From NCBI GenBank assembly GCA_947579605.1, contig OX388314.1, positions 26,174,000 to 26,237,999 of the forward strand: a stretch of 64,000 nt of DNA. The letters are read 5' to 3'. The notes beneath the pieces are model-generated. The model did no database searches, had not been told where the DNA came from, and saw nothing but the letters and a program-made list of their open reading frames with translations. The first letter of the stretch is position 1; every line of letters starts with the position of its first letter. This document shows positions 47,546 to 58,611 of this stretch, piece after piece. Source of the DNA: Athripsodes cinereus (taxonomy: Eukaryota; Arthropoda; Insecta; Trichoptera; Leptoceridae). Made by a program: the position numbers and the translations under genes.

Positions 47546-47764
47546 TAGTATACTTAATGCAACATTAACATTTTGTAGTAAACACGAAAAAAAAAATATA
47601 TCGAAAAAAAGAAAGCTTCAAGGCACATGTAATCAATCATCTCCAATCAAGAAGGAAATAAAGGAATAATGGGACAGGAAATTGGAGCAGAAAGGAAAGC
47701 ATCAAATGTTTTAACTCTTTCCGCGACATTACTCACATTGTGATATTATCGTTGTCATTGTTGA

Positions 47765-47945
47765 CTGCATTTTTTAACACGGCGGCAGAATTGCCATCCA
47801 CACTTCTTAGAATTATACAACCCTTCACATTATGATCACTCATGGTCACACAAAAACGTAACAGTCTAATGCTGGGAAAAAATTATCTATCCAGATATAC
47901 AGGATAGCAGAGGATTAGGCTCAAGACGGGGGTTCAAAATTCCAG
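47765..47945 (-). repeat. Dispersed repeat family F, copy 1
   Basis: Reverse complement of 63735-63900: GGCAGAATTGCCATCCACAC, ATGGTCACACAAAAACGTAA, GAGGATTAGGCTCAAGACGG. No coding recognised. Confidence 0.7.
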
Positions 47946-48344
47946 AATATCTGAGTTCAGAAACTTAAATTAACCAATAAAATATTTTGTTCTACTTTGA
48001 GGATGGTAAAAAAAATCGTGATGTCGAATAGTAAAATTAGATAATTAATTTAACAAAGCACATCTCGTGGAAAGATGGGTTGGGGGTTCAAGTTCCGTTC
48101 GGGGCACTACCGAATATGGTGACGTTGTCTTTTCCATGCTTTATATGGTAGTTTCATGGGTCCAATTTACAATAAAATTAGAGTTTATGAAGTAGTTAAC
48201 CAATTACCTGTGACTCTAATTATATCGCCGTAAATACGATCCATATAATATGTACCTTCTTCCGTCCAAACAGTCTTATTGAAACTACAATATATGAAAA
48301 TAGAAAGCAATTAAATCATTGTTGGTGTTTTTACTGTCATTTAT

Positions 48345-48430
48345 TTATTTTATTTATTTATTTATTTATTTGGACAATAAACGGCATTTGCCTTTTACAA
48401 TACATGAGAAATTTACAACATTATACAGTC
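48345..48430 (-). mobile_element. LINE 3' tail (antisense)
   Basis: TTTATTTATTTATTTATTTG then ACGGCATTTGCCTTTTACAA; on the minus strand a LINE-type end with repeated AAAT. Confidence 0.55.
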
Positions 48431-48636
48431 TTCAAACATCAAAAAATGTATACACTTCAATATTAAAAAATAAAACAAATCACACATAGACATAACAGAA
48501 CAAAACCAATAACAATCTGATAGAAATACAATTAAATATTACAGGCATCATTTGGTCATGTTGTAATTACCTATACTGTATCTAACAGTTCATATACAGA
48601 AACACAAATTGTTTAAATTATACTATAGATACTACA

Positions 48637-48965
48637 AGCTGACCCGGCAAACGTTGTTTTACCATATACATTATTTATTTGCCATATACATTATATATCG
48701 ACCGAAGTTGAAAATTATTGAATTACTAATATCGCAATTAAAAAATAGGGGTTGATGATAGAAAGGTGAAAATTTAGGGCTGTATGTATTTTTTTATGAC
48801 TCACCATAAAAAAATAAAATTAAAAATCACGTAAGGTATGAAAAATAGATGTTGGCCGATTCTCAGACCCACCCGATAGGCACACAAAATTTCATCAAAA
48901 TCGGTCCAATCGTTTCGGAAGAGTATGATAACAAACACCGTGACACGAGAATTTTATATGTTAGA
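48637..48965 (-). mobile_element. Non-autonomous Helitron, second family
   Basis: On the minus strand the 5' end is TCTAACATATAAAATTCTCG and the 3' end AACGTTTGCCGGGTCAGCT, a common lepidopteran Helitron pair. It contains the tag AAAATTTCATCAAAATCGGT (plus strand). The terminal CTAG is degraded. About 329 bp, no coding. Confidence 0.7.
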
Positions 48966-49746
48966 AATATTACCTACACCTAATGTAATGTTGATGATAA
49001 CAAGGTAGGTAGGTACCCACGTCACACACACAGATTATGTAGGTATATACAAAATAAAATAATACATAGTAGGTAAGTAGTTATGTATGTATGTAATATA
49101 TTATGTATGAGAGCTAGCTCCATTCATACGATCATTTTATGTTGGTTTTATTACACATAATATCTATACGAGTAAGTTCTTTGACACGTAACAACCTTCC
49201 CTTGTTATGCCGCCGAAGTGATAAACTTTCGGTCGAGCCTCGCCACCGCAGTCCAAAGTTTCAAATAAACCTCTAGTTACGGTTAAAAAAGTATCCGAGC
49301 ACTCGGTGCGGATGTCGAACTATCGATACAATTTACGTCAACACTTTTCACTAAAGGTCGAAGACGCTAAACGGTAAATTGATACCATACTATCTGAGCT
49401 CAGAATAAGGCTTCGCATTCTTCACCAAACTGTGGAAGCAGCCACAGAGGAAAAAAGTCACAAACCATGTATCGATCGGATTTTAAAAGATATCAATCGA
49501 TATATACTTTTTTGAAATGTGCATTAAATTTGTTGAGACTTTCTCTTAGCGTCGTGTATGAGGTTCGCTTTTTGGAGTGTGTGAAGAAAGTTCCTTAGAA
49601 AAATTCGACAACATTCCTCAAAAACATGTTTTTAATTGGTACAGTAGTGAGTGATCTAAGGATTCTTCAGATGCTTCTATCTACTCTGGCTGCTTTTACT
49701 GTTATACCTATACCTACCTATTATTACTACTATACGTTACCTACAT

Positions 49747-49748
<2 letters not shown>

Positions 49749-49777
<29 letters not shown>
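49749..49777. repeat. (TG)n microsatellite
   Basis: About 14 uninterrupted TG units. Confidence 0.97.
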
Positions 49778-49781
<4 letters not shown>

Positions 49782-50511
49782 GAGATGACTAGAATGTAAT
49801 ATGTAGGTAGGTAGGTACTATCGATAATCATCACAAAGCATCGCTATCGCCAAGAATGCTGATATACAAGATGCTTTGAATGTCGTGCAGAAAACGAGAC
49901 AAGGTGAAGTACGGTCGACCTTGAACCTCAACATCCAATCCATGGGAGAGAAAACAGAGGAAGTGGAGAAAGGGACGGATAGAAATATTCATAACGCCTT
50001 AAGAAGTTAGATATCGTTATGTTCTCAAAGATCCGAACATCGTATTTATTTTTTGATGACAGATTTCACATCTACCAATATAGTCAATGTATTATTATGG
50101 TAACCAAAAATCTTCGTTACCTCCCTACATGCTGCAATAAATAGTTATAGCGTTCACAGTATACCTATCTAGGTATATCTACTTGAAAAATAACACTGAA
50201 AATAATAGAGAAATATCACGGAACATCAGGGATATTATGTAACTACGTACTAAATCTACATTATTATACTCCATCGTTAAGTAGGTACGTTTTAACTTGT
50301 TCACTTCGGTAATGTAGACTACGAAGTTCCAAATAAATAAACATTACAAAATAAATAAAAGTATGGTTTAGGAAGGCGTTGTATCTACCTAAACCTTCGC
50401 GCCGGGAGAGGGAAGACAGCCGAGGAAAGGAGGGAACAGAGGAATGCGGTCTAGCGGGCCGCAGGTTTTGTTACTTGGAAGCAGTAATATATTATATACT
50501 GTATATAGTAG

Positions 50512-50825
50512 GTTACAATCCATTGGATTGGTGTGCAACGAGCTTGGATTTTCATCTCATTCTTTCCTGTTTTCTGCAAGTCTCTTTAATTCTACGTATG
50601 CTTCTGTCCTTCCATCACTTAATATAAGGAAGGGAAACGAAGGCATTCATTCGAATATTTCTTCAGAGAATGCTCAGAATTGTCACCGAATGATTGAAGA
50701 TTGATGATTGACGTTTTCATCCACGTGGGACGTGGCCATAGCAGAATACTTCAAACAAAGGCTTTAATCAGGTTCTTCCGAATGTTCAAGTAAATGTTTG
50801 GAGATTCCAATATTCTAGATTTTAT
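50512..50825 (-). pseudogene. RTE-type LINE fragment (family C), internally rearranged
   Basis: The right family end is present (50517: ACAATCCATTGGATTGGTGT). The far part (50755-50825, minus) reads KSRILESP, then RKNLIKAF, as in 23046-23690. The middle, which should hold YGCETW...NIRHPG, is replaced by unrelated sequence. Confidence 0.65.
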
Positions 50826-50916
50826 ATATAGCATGATCAAAATCACGACAAAAAAACAAATAAAAAACTGAAAAACACAAAAGTACATCTACTCTCAAAT
50901 TTGACAGATGACAGAT

Positions 50917-51013
50917 TTATCTGGGTTTTTGTTATAAACCCAAATACAACCTTATACACCTTTCACACTACGCTAGAAGCTTGTGTCGTGAGGGGAGTTT
51001 GCCGGCATCTGGA
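50917..51013 (-). mobile_element. SINE copy 3 (truncated)
   Basis: ATCTGGGTTTTTGTTATAAA, CACCTTTCACACTACGCTAG, AAGCTTGTGTCGTGAGGGGA and GTTTGCCGGCATCTGG. It stops at the B-box boundary. Confidence 0.65.
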
Positions 51014-51505
51014 ATTTTGTTTTGTCTCTATTAATTTTCAAATTTTATTTTGACAGTAATAGGTATATTTTTTAACTCATGTCCTTAATACACCTAAATG
51101 TATTTGAGCGACATATTACATATTATTACATACGTACCTATACATATTGACAGGGAACACGTACATTATATAATATAGATTATGTTCATATATATAACAA
51201 CAATTATTATCATTTATTGCAATTAATACTAGCAGTAGAAGGAACTTTTCTTTCCATTCCCTATAGGTATTCCTGACTCTGATGTAACTGAGACTGCTTG
51301 TTATAATTAACAAACATCGTATTGTTAAGATTCTATGTTGAGCGATTTTTTGATTTGAGGAGTCAGGAAAAAAGAACAAATAGAAAACTCTAAAATCGCC
51401 CCTAAAAACTCAAAAATATAGTAGGAATACCGTGTAAGCCTACAAACATTTCTGACAAATACTGCAAAGCGTATTAATAGTGTCGGTTCACACGTAGTAT
51501 ATATA

Positions 51506-51705
51506 TAATGAGTTACAATCCATTGGATTGGTCTGCAACGAGTTTGGTTTTACTTCTCCATTCGTCTCTATTCTCAGCCAGTCTTTTCAGCTCTACGTAT
51601 GAGCCACAGTTCAAATCCCTCTTCAGTTGGTCCATATATGCGTCTCTTGGTCGGCCTCTGCCATTTGTTCCCTCGGTCTTACCCTCCGCGATGGCGATGA
51701 GCGAT
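51506..51705 (-). pseudogene. RTE-type LINE fragment (family C), short 3' copy
   Basis: Minus text AIAEGKTEGTNGRGRPRDAY, MDQLKRDLNCGSYVELKRLA and the standard end SNGL. It is the sequence closest to 23046-23690. The foldback at 51718 follows directly. Confidence 0.78.
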
Positions 51706-51717
51706 AGAATTCCATAA

Positions 51718-51886
51718 TTATTAGGTAAATTGAAACAAGTGTTTCTTTCTACTATAAATTATTGATCACGAAAGAGATGTGTTTCGACTTATCAGGTCAT
51801 TATCAATCCACTGATAATGACGCCTCTTTTGTGATCAATAATTTATTGTAGAAAGAAACACTTTTGTTTCAAGTTAACTACCTAAT
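51718..51886. mobile_element. Foldback MITE
   Basis: Arms TTAGGTAAATTGAAAC... and its inverse ...GTTTCAAGTTAACTACCTAA, with GTGTTTCTTTCTACTATAAA mirrored inside. About 168 bp. The centre TTTCGACTTATCAGGTCATT resembles the foldback at 32503-32851. Confidence 0.8.
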
Positions 51887-51962
51887 TATAAGCGTAGTTT
51901 ATAACAATATATCAAACTTTATATAAACCTGTAAACGCTTTCAAAAAACTGACGTACATAAA

Positions 51963-52190
51963 ATAGGTTCTTCTTCTTCCAAGTCGGTCCCTCAATGCTG
52001 AGGATCGTGACCACCATGACCCCAACCAAGCGACAAGCTCCTCCACCGCGCCCTGTCCTCCGCCTGCCTAAACGCCTCACACACTGTACCCCCTGCAGCA
52101 TCTCTCACATGATCTGACCATCTTGTTGGTATTCGGCCCCTGCTTCTTCTTTCTTCGATTCCACCAGACAAAATATTTTTTCCCAGATTG
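51963..52190 (-). pseudogene. RTE-type LINE C-terminal fragment (family G)
   Basis: Minus-strand text GRIPTRWSDHVRDAAGGTVC, EAFRQAEDRARWRSL then HDPQH: the C-terminal RTE pattern 'P.RW.D.I......A..DR..WR' with the 'GHDP' ending. Related in type to 56028-56425. Confidence 0.65.
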
Positions 52191-52204
52191 TCTGACTCAT
52201 GTTA

Positions 52205-52500
52205 TGAGTTAATATTACTTTAAATGGAAATAAAATCTTCTTCTTCGCCCTTGCCTTTATCCCATTTACTTGTGCTCGGCTCTCCTAGTCCTCATGTTCA
52301 AAGTTTTCCGGTCCCGTGCATCCTCCGAATGCAACTCTGCCTCCTTCAGGTCCCTGGCAATTGTGGATATCCAAGTGGCCACTGGTCTGCCTGGGTCTTA
52401 CTTCTACGCCCATTGTCTTTTTGATCATATAATCCTGTCGTAGTCTCAAAATGTGTCCGTACCATCTTAATCTGTTTCGGTTATTTTTTGACTTTGAAAC
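52205..52500 (-). pseudogene. RTE-type LINE C-terminal fragment (family H)
   Basis: Minus frame NRNRLRWYGHILRLRQDYMI, KKTMGVEVRPRQTSGHLD carries the 'RLRWYGHILR' signature of RTE-like C-termini. The rest is decayed. Confidence 0.55.
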
Positions 52501-52509
52501 TACCACGTT

Positions 52510-53428
52510 AAATGGAAATGAAATAAAAGTAATAAAAAATCCCCAGCTTTTTTATTACATGTCCTTTATATATTTTTTAAGTAGAGTTACCTACATATCT
52601 ACACATTGTTTATTATTGTGTATCTAATAGAATATACCTACTTAAGTTCTTCAGTAGGCAAATGCCGCCTCACGTGAGTTCGTGCGTGCAATGAGGATGC
52701 TTTTGGGCACTTTATATATTCCTCCTACATAGTATACACCGTAGGTACATAGGGTAGGTGCACCTCACCACACTACACGTATGTATATAACATTATAATA
52801 TGTAGGTCTATAGCGTCCGGGTCGGGAGGGCAGCCGGCACTTTGACAGAACGGTGACATTCATAAGGAGAGGTTAATAGTTTTGTTTATTTCCGTTCATA
52901 ATTTTTGAATATTATCTAAAAACAAAATAACGCAATATAATCTACCTACTTACGACGTTTATATAATAATATACACAGGATAGTCGCAGCTTACAGATCT
53001 TCATCTGACGTTTGTTGAAATAAAATATTTTTGTAAATTGTGTGAGTGCAATCATACGTTTTAGAAGTAAAGAATGTTAGGTAATCTTGTAAAAACTTGT
53101 CTGATTATTTTATTTTGCAATTTATTAAGCATCAAACCTTCGATTATTTTTAATAATTTTTATGTAGATATGTAGTAGATATTTTATCTGGAGAATTACA
53201 ATCCGGTAAAATATTGTGGTTTTATTGTACAAGTATTGAAATTTTTACGTTTGACTGATTGGTAGGTTAGGTTAGTTAGATAGTCTGGTGTTTTATTGAC
53301 AATCATTTCATTACGGTATCATTTCTTGGGTGAAAAACTATATACCTAATTACTTACATGAATATAAGTAGATTTTTTTGTAATATTTAGCTCTCCTTAA
53401 TATTTATAGATTATTATAAATACCTATG
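52510..53428. other. Uncharacterised intron sequence
   Basis: AT-rich, with TAGGTACATAGGGTAGGTGC-like strings. No gene or element recognised. Confidence 0.4.
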
Positions 53429-53429
53429 T

Positions 53430-55172
53430 CACCCAATCACACATATTATCAATGTAAGTCTAAATAGTGGAATATTTCCAGAAGTATATAAGACATCCCA
53501 TGTTACACCGGTGTACAAGTCAGGTGATCGTCGAAGCGTTAATAATTATAGACCTATTTCTGTTATTTCGAACATAGCAAAAATATTTGAAAGAATTGTC
53601 AAAAAACAAATACTTAGTTTTTTAAACTCTGCTAAGATTATAAATGACAATCAGTTTGGTTTCAGACAGGAAATGGGAACTGATGATGCGTTAGCTAGAC
53701 TTTCAACAGTTGTAAGTGAATCTCTAGATGAGGGAGAGAAATGTGTGGGAGTATTCGTGGATCTCAAAAAGGCGTTCGATAGCATAAGTCATGATAGATT
53801 GATAAATAGGTTGAGACAGATTGGAATCAGTGGGAAGGTGGAAAAATGGCTTCAAAGCTATCTTTTTTGTAGAAAGCAAAGAGTAAAAATTAAAACGTTT
53901 CTAAGTGAACCATTAACCTCCGAATATGGAATCCCACAAGGGACGGTGCTGGGACCAATACTGTTTATAATTTATGTTAATAAAATATTTGATCTTCCAC
54001 TTAGATCGACGATTTTGTCGTTTGCCGATGATACCGCTTTGATTACTCATGGTAAAACATGGAAAGAAGTGGAAGTCATCGTCAACGAAGATATCAATAC
54101 ACTAAAAGGCTGGTTTGACAAAAATATTCTGTCACTAAACACAGAGAAGACAAACTACGTGAGCTTTTCTGTCAATGTCAGAGGTAAGCCCAAAGATGAT
54201 CTCAGAATAGGAATCCATCATAATTCTTGTCAGAACATAACGGGGGATTGTGTAAATCTTAAATGTGTTTTACTGAAGAATGTGAAAAAGGTTAAATATC
54301 TTGGCGTGGTCGTAGATTCTAATTTGAAATGGAAGGATCATGTGCAGATGACTGTCAATAGAATAAGAAAACTTTTTTATATTTTTTATAGACTTCGAGA
54401 TATTATGAATAAAGCCCAATTGAAGAGTGTATACTTCTCCTTAGTACAGTCGGTTTTACAGTACGGTATAATAGCTTGGGGAGGTGCGTATAAAAACAGC
54501 CTATATTCCTTGGGAGTTTGTCAACGTAGTATAATAAAAATAATTCTCAAGAAGCCTATGGACTATTCAACCGTTAGACTGTTTGAAGAGTTTGCTGTTC
54601 CATCCGTAGAAAGCATATACAAAAGAAAAGCAGTATGCCAGGTGTGCAAGGAGTATTTTGTACGCGCGATTCATCCAACAAATAGTATTAGTGAATGTTC
54701 GAGGTCAGGAAGACGAATAAAAGTTCCTGCAAAAAAAAACTACTTCCGGACAGCACCACTATACTTATCTTGGGGTTGGATTGTATAACAATTTGAAAGG
54801 AGAATATAAGTTTAAAACAGCAGATAAGCTTTCGAATTTTAGGTATAATCTGAAAAAGGTATTTAGGTGAAAATAACTGAGTGTATTCTCATTTTATTGA
54901 TTTTTATTTTTTGTTTTGTTTTTTTTTTACATGTAACTCTATTGTTATTAACTTTAGGTTGGATATTATACACCTAGTTGTGTATGTTTTGTTGCTGAAT
55001 TTAAGATTTAAGAATTACCCTTTATCCTTCAAAGCACGAGCTCTGCTCAATTTTGAAGGAACAAATAAAAGAAAAATATATGTTTTTATTATTATTTTGT
55101 ATTGATTGATTATTGTTTTAAGTGTATATTTTTTACTGAATAAATATATTTGAATTTGAATTTGAATTTGAA
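53430..55172 (+). mobile_element. CR1/Jockey-group LINE, 5'-truncated, with repeat tail
   Basis: The largest LINE copy in the window: about 1.4 kb of RT ORF, a short T-rich 3' UTR and a tail of four (TTTGAA)n-type units at 55147-55172. Endonuclease and ORF1 are missing (truncation at about 53430). The strand is opposite to the host gene. Confidence 0.85.
53433..54868 (+). pseudogene. LINE reverse transcriptase, near-intact frame with one C-terminal frameshift
   Basis: The coding text starts upstream of 53511 (ITHIINVSLNSGIFPEVYK) and runs open to 54788. Counting from 53511: NNYRPIS (11-17), QFGFR (48-52), VFVDLKKAFDSI with the first catalytic Asp at 84, GIPQGTVLGPILF (140-152), FADDT (171-175) with the Asp pair, and KVKYLGVVVDSNLKW with the thumb after it. 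So every RT active-site residue is present. After a run of nine A at 54731-54739 the frame ends early (LSWGWIV, stop). The next frame continues YLGVGLYNNLKGEYKF to a stop at 54868. One extra base in the A run would explain it. The clade (CR1-like versus Jockey-like) is an inference from motif text. Confidence 0.88.
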
Positions 55173-55383
55173 TTTTATTAGGTACCTATTTATCTACATT
55201 TCGAAATGAAACGACGTTGAGGTGCGGACACCCTGTAGCTTGAACTCGTGTGAAGTACAATAAAGAAGATAAGTTCTGTATCTGGGTAGTAGAATATATT
55301 TTAATAGTCGCCGAGATCCTATAGGGTCTGACAAAGTCTTCTTACTTGGCTACTAGTGGCTGTGTAAGCACCTATGTATGTAT

Positions 55384-55843
55384 CAGGGATGTTGCGGATG
55401 TCGATTTTTACACATCCGCGGATGTGAATGCGGATGCGGATTTTTGAAAGCTCACATCCGCGGATGCGGATGCGAATGCGGATGCGGATGTTTAAGATGT
55501 TATAGAAAAAAAGTAGGAACTATCTTAATTGGTAGGCCCCACTGTCAAATGTGTGACGAAATTGTTGCTACAATAATATTATGGATTTTTTGGCGAAATA
55601 TTTTTTTTCTTTTTTGTTATTTGCAAAAATAAAATAAATCCGGCAAAAATAAAAACGTGTCGGATCTTGTCACCAATTTTTTCGTTCCATTTCTTTCTTG
55701 TCGCAAATTGTCTTAAATCCGCATCCGCATGAACATCCGCATCGATTATTGCGGATGCGGATGCGGATGCGGATGCAGATGTCCAAATACATGCGGAAGC
55801 TCCGCATTTGCGGATGCGGATGCGGATATTCGCAACATCCCTG
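55384..55843. mobile_element. hAT MITE with subterminal GCGGAT hexamer arrays
   Basis: Termini CAGGGATGTTGCGGATGTC and, inverted at the right, CAGGGATGTTGCGAATATCC. Flanked by the exact 8-bp duplication GTATGTAT (55376-55383 and 55844-55851). 460 bp. Both subterminal regions hold runs of GCGGAT/ATCCGC (55425-55495; 55720-55830). No real coding; open frames across the hexamers are by-products. Confidence 0.9.
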
Positions 55844-56027
55844 GTATGTATATAGCCGAAGATCTAGTTCCATAATATTCTTCTGTGATATAAGACAACG
55901 ACGTGTATGAATGAATTTAGTAAATATTATGGTTATTCTTTTTTTATTTTATTTTAAAAATTGAGCAATATACAAATAAAATTTTACACAATGTAATAAT
56001 ATAATATTGGTATTCAGCATATTTTTA

Positions 56028-56425
56028 TAAGGAGCTGAAACGTGGACGCTGCGAGCTAGCGAACGCGCGAGGATCGATGCTCCGAATGCATTGGACCGAA
56101 CACAGGACCAATGAGTCCATCCTCAGGGAGCTAAACATTTCGGCGCGAACCTCAACTATTTGCAGACAGCGCGTTTTGCGATATTTCGGGCACATTGCAA
56201 GAAGAGAGCATGACAACCTGGAAAAATTAATTATGACTAGGGTTGTAGAAGGGAGGAGGGGAAGGGGCAGAGTGCCAATAAAATGGAGCGATCAAATTAA
56301 GGAGGCCACACAGAGCTCACTTCACGGGGCCTTACACATGGCAAAGGATCGCTCAACATGGAGACAGATGGTTTAGAGAACGAGGCATGATGGTCACGAT
56401 CCTCAGGATTGAGGGACCGACAGAG
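56028..56425 (+). pseudogene. RTE-type LINE, C-terminal remnant (family G)
   Basis: Frame with AETWTLRASERARIDA, then (shifted) LRMHWTEHRTNESILRELNI, QRVLRYFGHIARREHDNLEK, GRGRVPIKWSDQIKEATQSS and AKDRSTWRQMV, then HDPQD. Typical RTE C-terminus. One frameshift near 56070. No catalytic RT. Confidence 0.75.
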
Positions 56426-56539
56426 ATGATACAAACTCCCATAATTGTCCAAGTGTGTCATCGTATAGTGTAAAAAAGTAAAATTCATTTTTGATGAACA
56501 ATTATATTTAACTCAGATTTGTTTATAAATTATCTGCTG

Positions 56540-57028
56540 TACGTAATATAATTATGTAGGTAGGTACGTATTCATTTTAAATTTATAAAAGTTCTTTCCA
56601 TGATTTTTTCAAAATTGAAATTTCAGAACCACTGATGTTGAATTGTATGGATATCGATTCTAATTTGAAAATGTATGCAAAAATGATTCAATACATAAGC
56701 CAATCTATGAAAAAACTTCATCGTTGATTTTAGTATAATTTTCCATAGTGTTTTATTGAACACAACAAAAAACGTCATTGATGGAGGATAAAACATTTTT
56801 TAAAAAAAAATCATTATGGCAACACGTGACAGCGGAACTGTCATACAAACGTGACTTTCATACAAAAATACAATCCAAATTTCCGACTTTTCCGTTGAAT
56901 TTTCTTTCATGCAAACCGTCTCCTGACAATTACGAACACAACAAAAAAAGAATCAGCCAATATGGTTCAGCCGTTCTCAAGTTATGGAGTGACATACAGT
57001 CATGGTCAATTCATTTTTATTTATAAGA
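56540..57028 (-). mobile_element. Non-autonomous Helitron, copy 2 of the 14352 family
   Basis: Minus-strand 5' end TCTTATAAATAAAAATGAAT, then AACTTGAGAACGGCTGAACC and GACAGTTCCGCTGTCAC as in 14352-14815. The 3' terminus is degraded. Confidence 0.7.
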
Positions 57029-57637
57029 GAAGAAGATATGTTCAAATGGCTGACAATATTTTTAATTTCTAGCGATATTCGCCCCGTGTAATCACACTAC
57101 GTGCTTCATGAAACCCGACCGGGTGACCACATCTCACATACCTATCTACCAACCTACGGCCCATGCAAACTGCAGAGTGCAGACGCATATGTTATTGTAA
57201 AATGTAGGCAACCTAAAGATAGGCTCCTTTAGTAGAAAATATTCCCCATAAATTCACTCTATTCTAAAGGTCACAGAAATGGTCATATTACCAACTATAT
57301 ACTTATTAATTAATAAGCTTTCATAAACTTTTCCAAAACAGCGCTGAATTTATGAGTAAGCTTGTATATCTAATAATAGGACATCACAGCGCAGGGAATG
57401 TTGTGGGAAGAGGTGACACAATTGGCGCAGAGACGCTCTGAATGGAGGAGGTTGGTTTCTGCCCTGTGCTCCCGAGAGGAGCGTTGAATGAATGAATGAA
57501 TACCTAATATTTGCATACTTGCTCAATATTCACATATTGACAGTGGAATAAGCCAGCACGGGCCCACCAAAAGACATCCGTTTATGTTTATAATATATTA
57601 TGGTACATTTTAATGCATAATTTTTTCTTCCAAAATA

Positions 57638-57790
57638 TATCTGAGTTTTTGTTATGAACCCAAATACAACACACACCTTTCACAGTAAGCTAAAAGCTTG
57701 TGTTGTGAAAGGGGAGTTTGCCGGCACCTGGGATCGACCCGGGCACCTCATGTGCACAAGGTTGAGACTAACTCCAGGCTTCTGACGAAA
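57638..57790 (-). mobile_element. SINE copy 4 (longest, with tRNA-like head)
   Basis: Read on the minus strand: a weak A-box-like region (GCCTGGAGTTAGTCTCAACC), then GGTGCCCGGGTCGATCCCAG with a B box (GGTCGATCCC), then the body shared with the other three copies. The tail ends AACTCAGATATAT. The B box and T-arm-like text show a tRNA origin. Confidence 0.7.
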
Positions 57791-57807
57791 TATATATATA
57801 GGTATAT

Positions 57808-57860
57808 ATTTTTTATTTATTTATTTCACAGAAAACAACATCAAATTACAATAATACAGT
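57808..57860 (-). mobile_element. Antisense retroelement tail
   Basis: TTTTTTATTTATTTATTTCA followed by CAGAAAACAACATCAAATTA; on the minus strand an end with repeated AAAT. Confidence 0.45.
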
Positions 57861-58023
57861 CACACCAAATTTAAAGTAAAGTAAATAAGTAGATTTATTT
57901 ACCTAAATACTTCGAAACGTAGTTTCAAAAAACCAACACCAACATAGTTATGAGCGACACAAGAAAAGATAGATTGATATAATATTATGAATCAAAAACT
58001 CCAAAGCTAATTTATTATAATAC

Positions 58024-58510
58024 TAGCTTTAATTACCCGGCATCGCTCGGGGTTATATACAGACATGAAAAAAGAAACAGTGCATATGCATGAGATAAAA
58101 CATCATAAACTCAATGTAAAAAAATAGAAAGGTACCTAGATAGAAAAAAGTGCTAAATACCTCTTTGCAATGAAAAATCTTGATGTTAGATACTCCACAT
58201 GCCCATATTTGATTCCTACATCGAAAAAAGTACTGAAAACCTCTTCCCGATGAAAAATTGTTAAGTTAGACATCCCATATTTAGGTAAAAAATAGGAAGG
58301 TACCTATATGGGAAAAAGTGTTGAAAATCGCATCTCGTTGTAACAACTGGAAGTTTGGCACACGACACGTCCACGTTTAACTAAAAATATGACGGTACTT
58401 ATGTCAAAAATGTTTAACCCCCCCTCCCCCATGTTAAAACATGAAGTTTTACAAACCAAATCCCCATATTATGGTAAAAAGGTACCGAAACCCTAATCAG
58501 GTACATACCG
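58024..58510 (-). mobile_element. Helitron-like 3' end with degenerate tandem units
   Basis: On the minus strand GAGCGATGCCGGGTAATTAA then AGCTAGTATT gives a Helitron-type 3' end (CTAG). Next to it, about four degenerate 90-110 bp units share GGTACCTA.., GAAAAAAGTRCTGAAAACCTC and CGATGAAAAATTGTTAAGTT-like text (58128-58500). The 5' end was not identified. Confidence 0.5.
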
Positions 58511-58611
58511 AAATTTTATTTTCACTTGCTTAAAAGTGTGGATGCTTATCGTAGAATTTTATGCTGTTAAATCATTGTTTCAACTATCTCAAAGAACATA
58601 TTCTACAATTA

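Noticed and set aside
48040..48115. Possible tRNA-like B box (GGGGTTCAAGTTCCGTTCGG)
   Set aside because: No A box or cloverleaf and no second copy seen; too weak to call a SINE or tRNA.
49850..50020. Possible LINE remnant
   Set aside because: Purine-rich text without a convincing RTE signature.
55378..55910. Cys/Gly-rich and Arg/Met-rich frames
   Set aside because: Produced by (GCGGAT)n hexamers of a hAT MITE.
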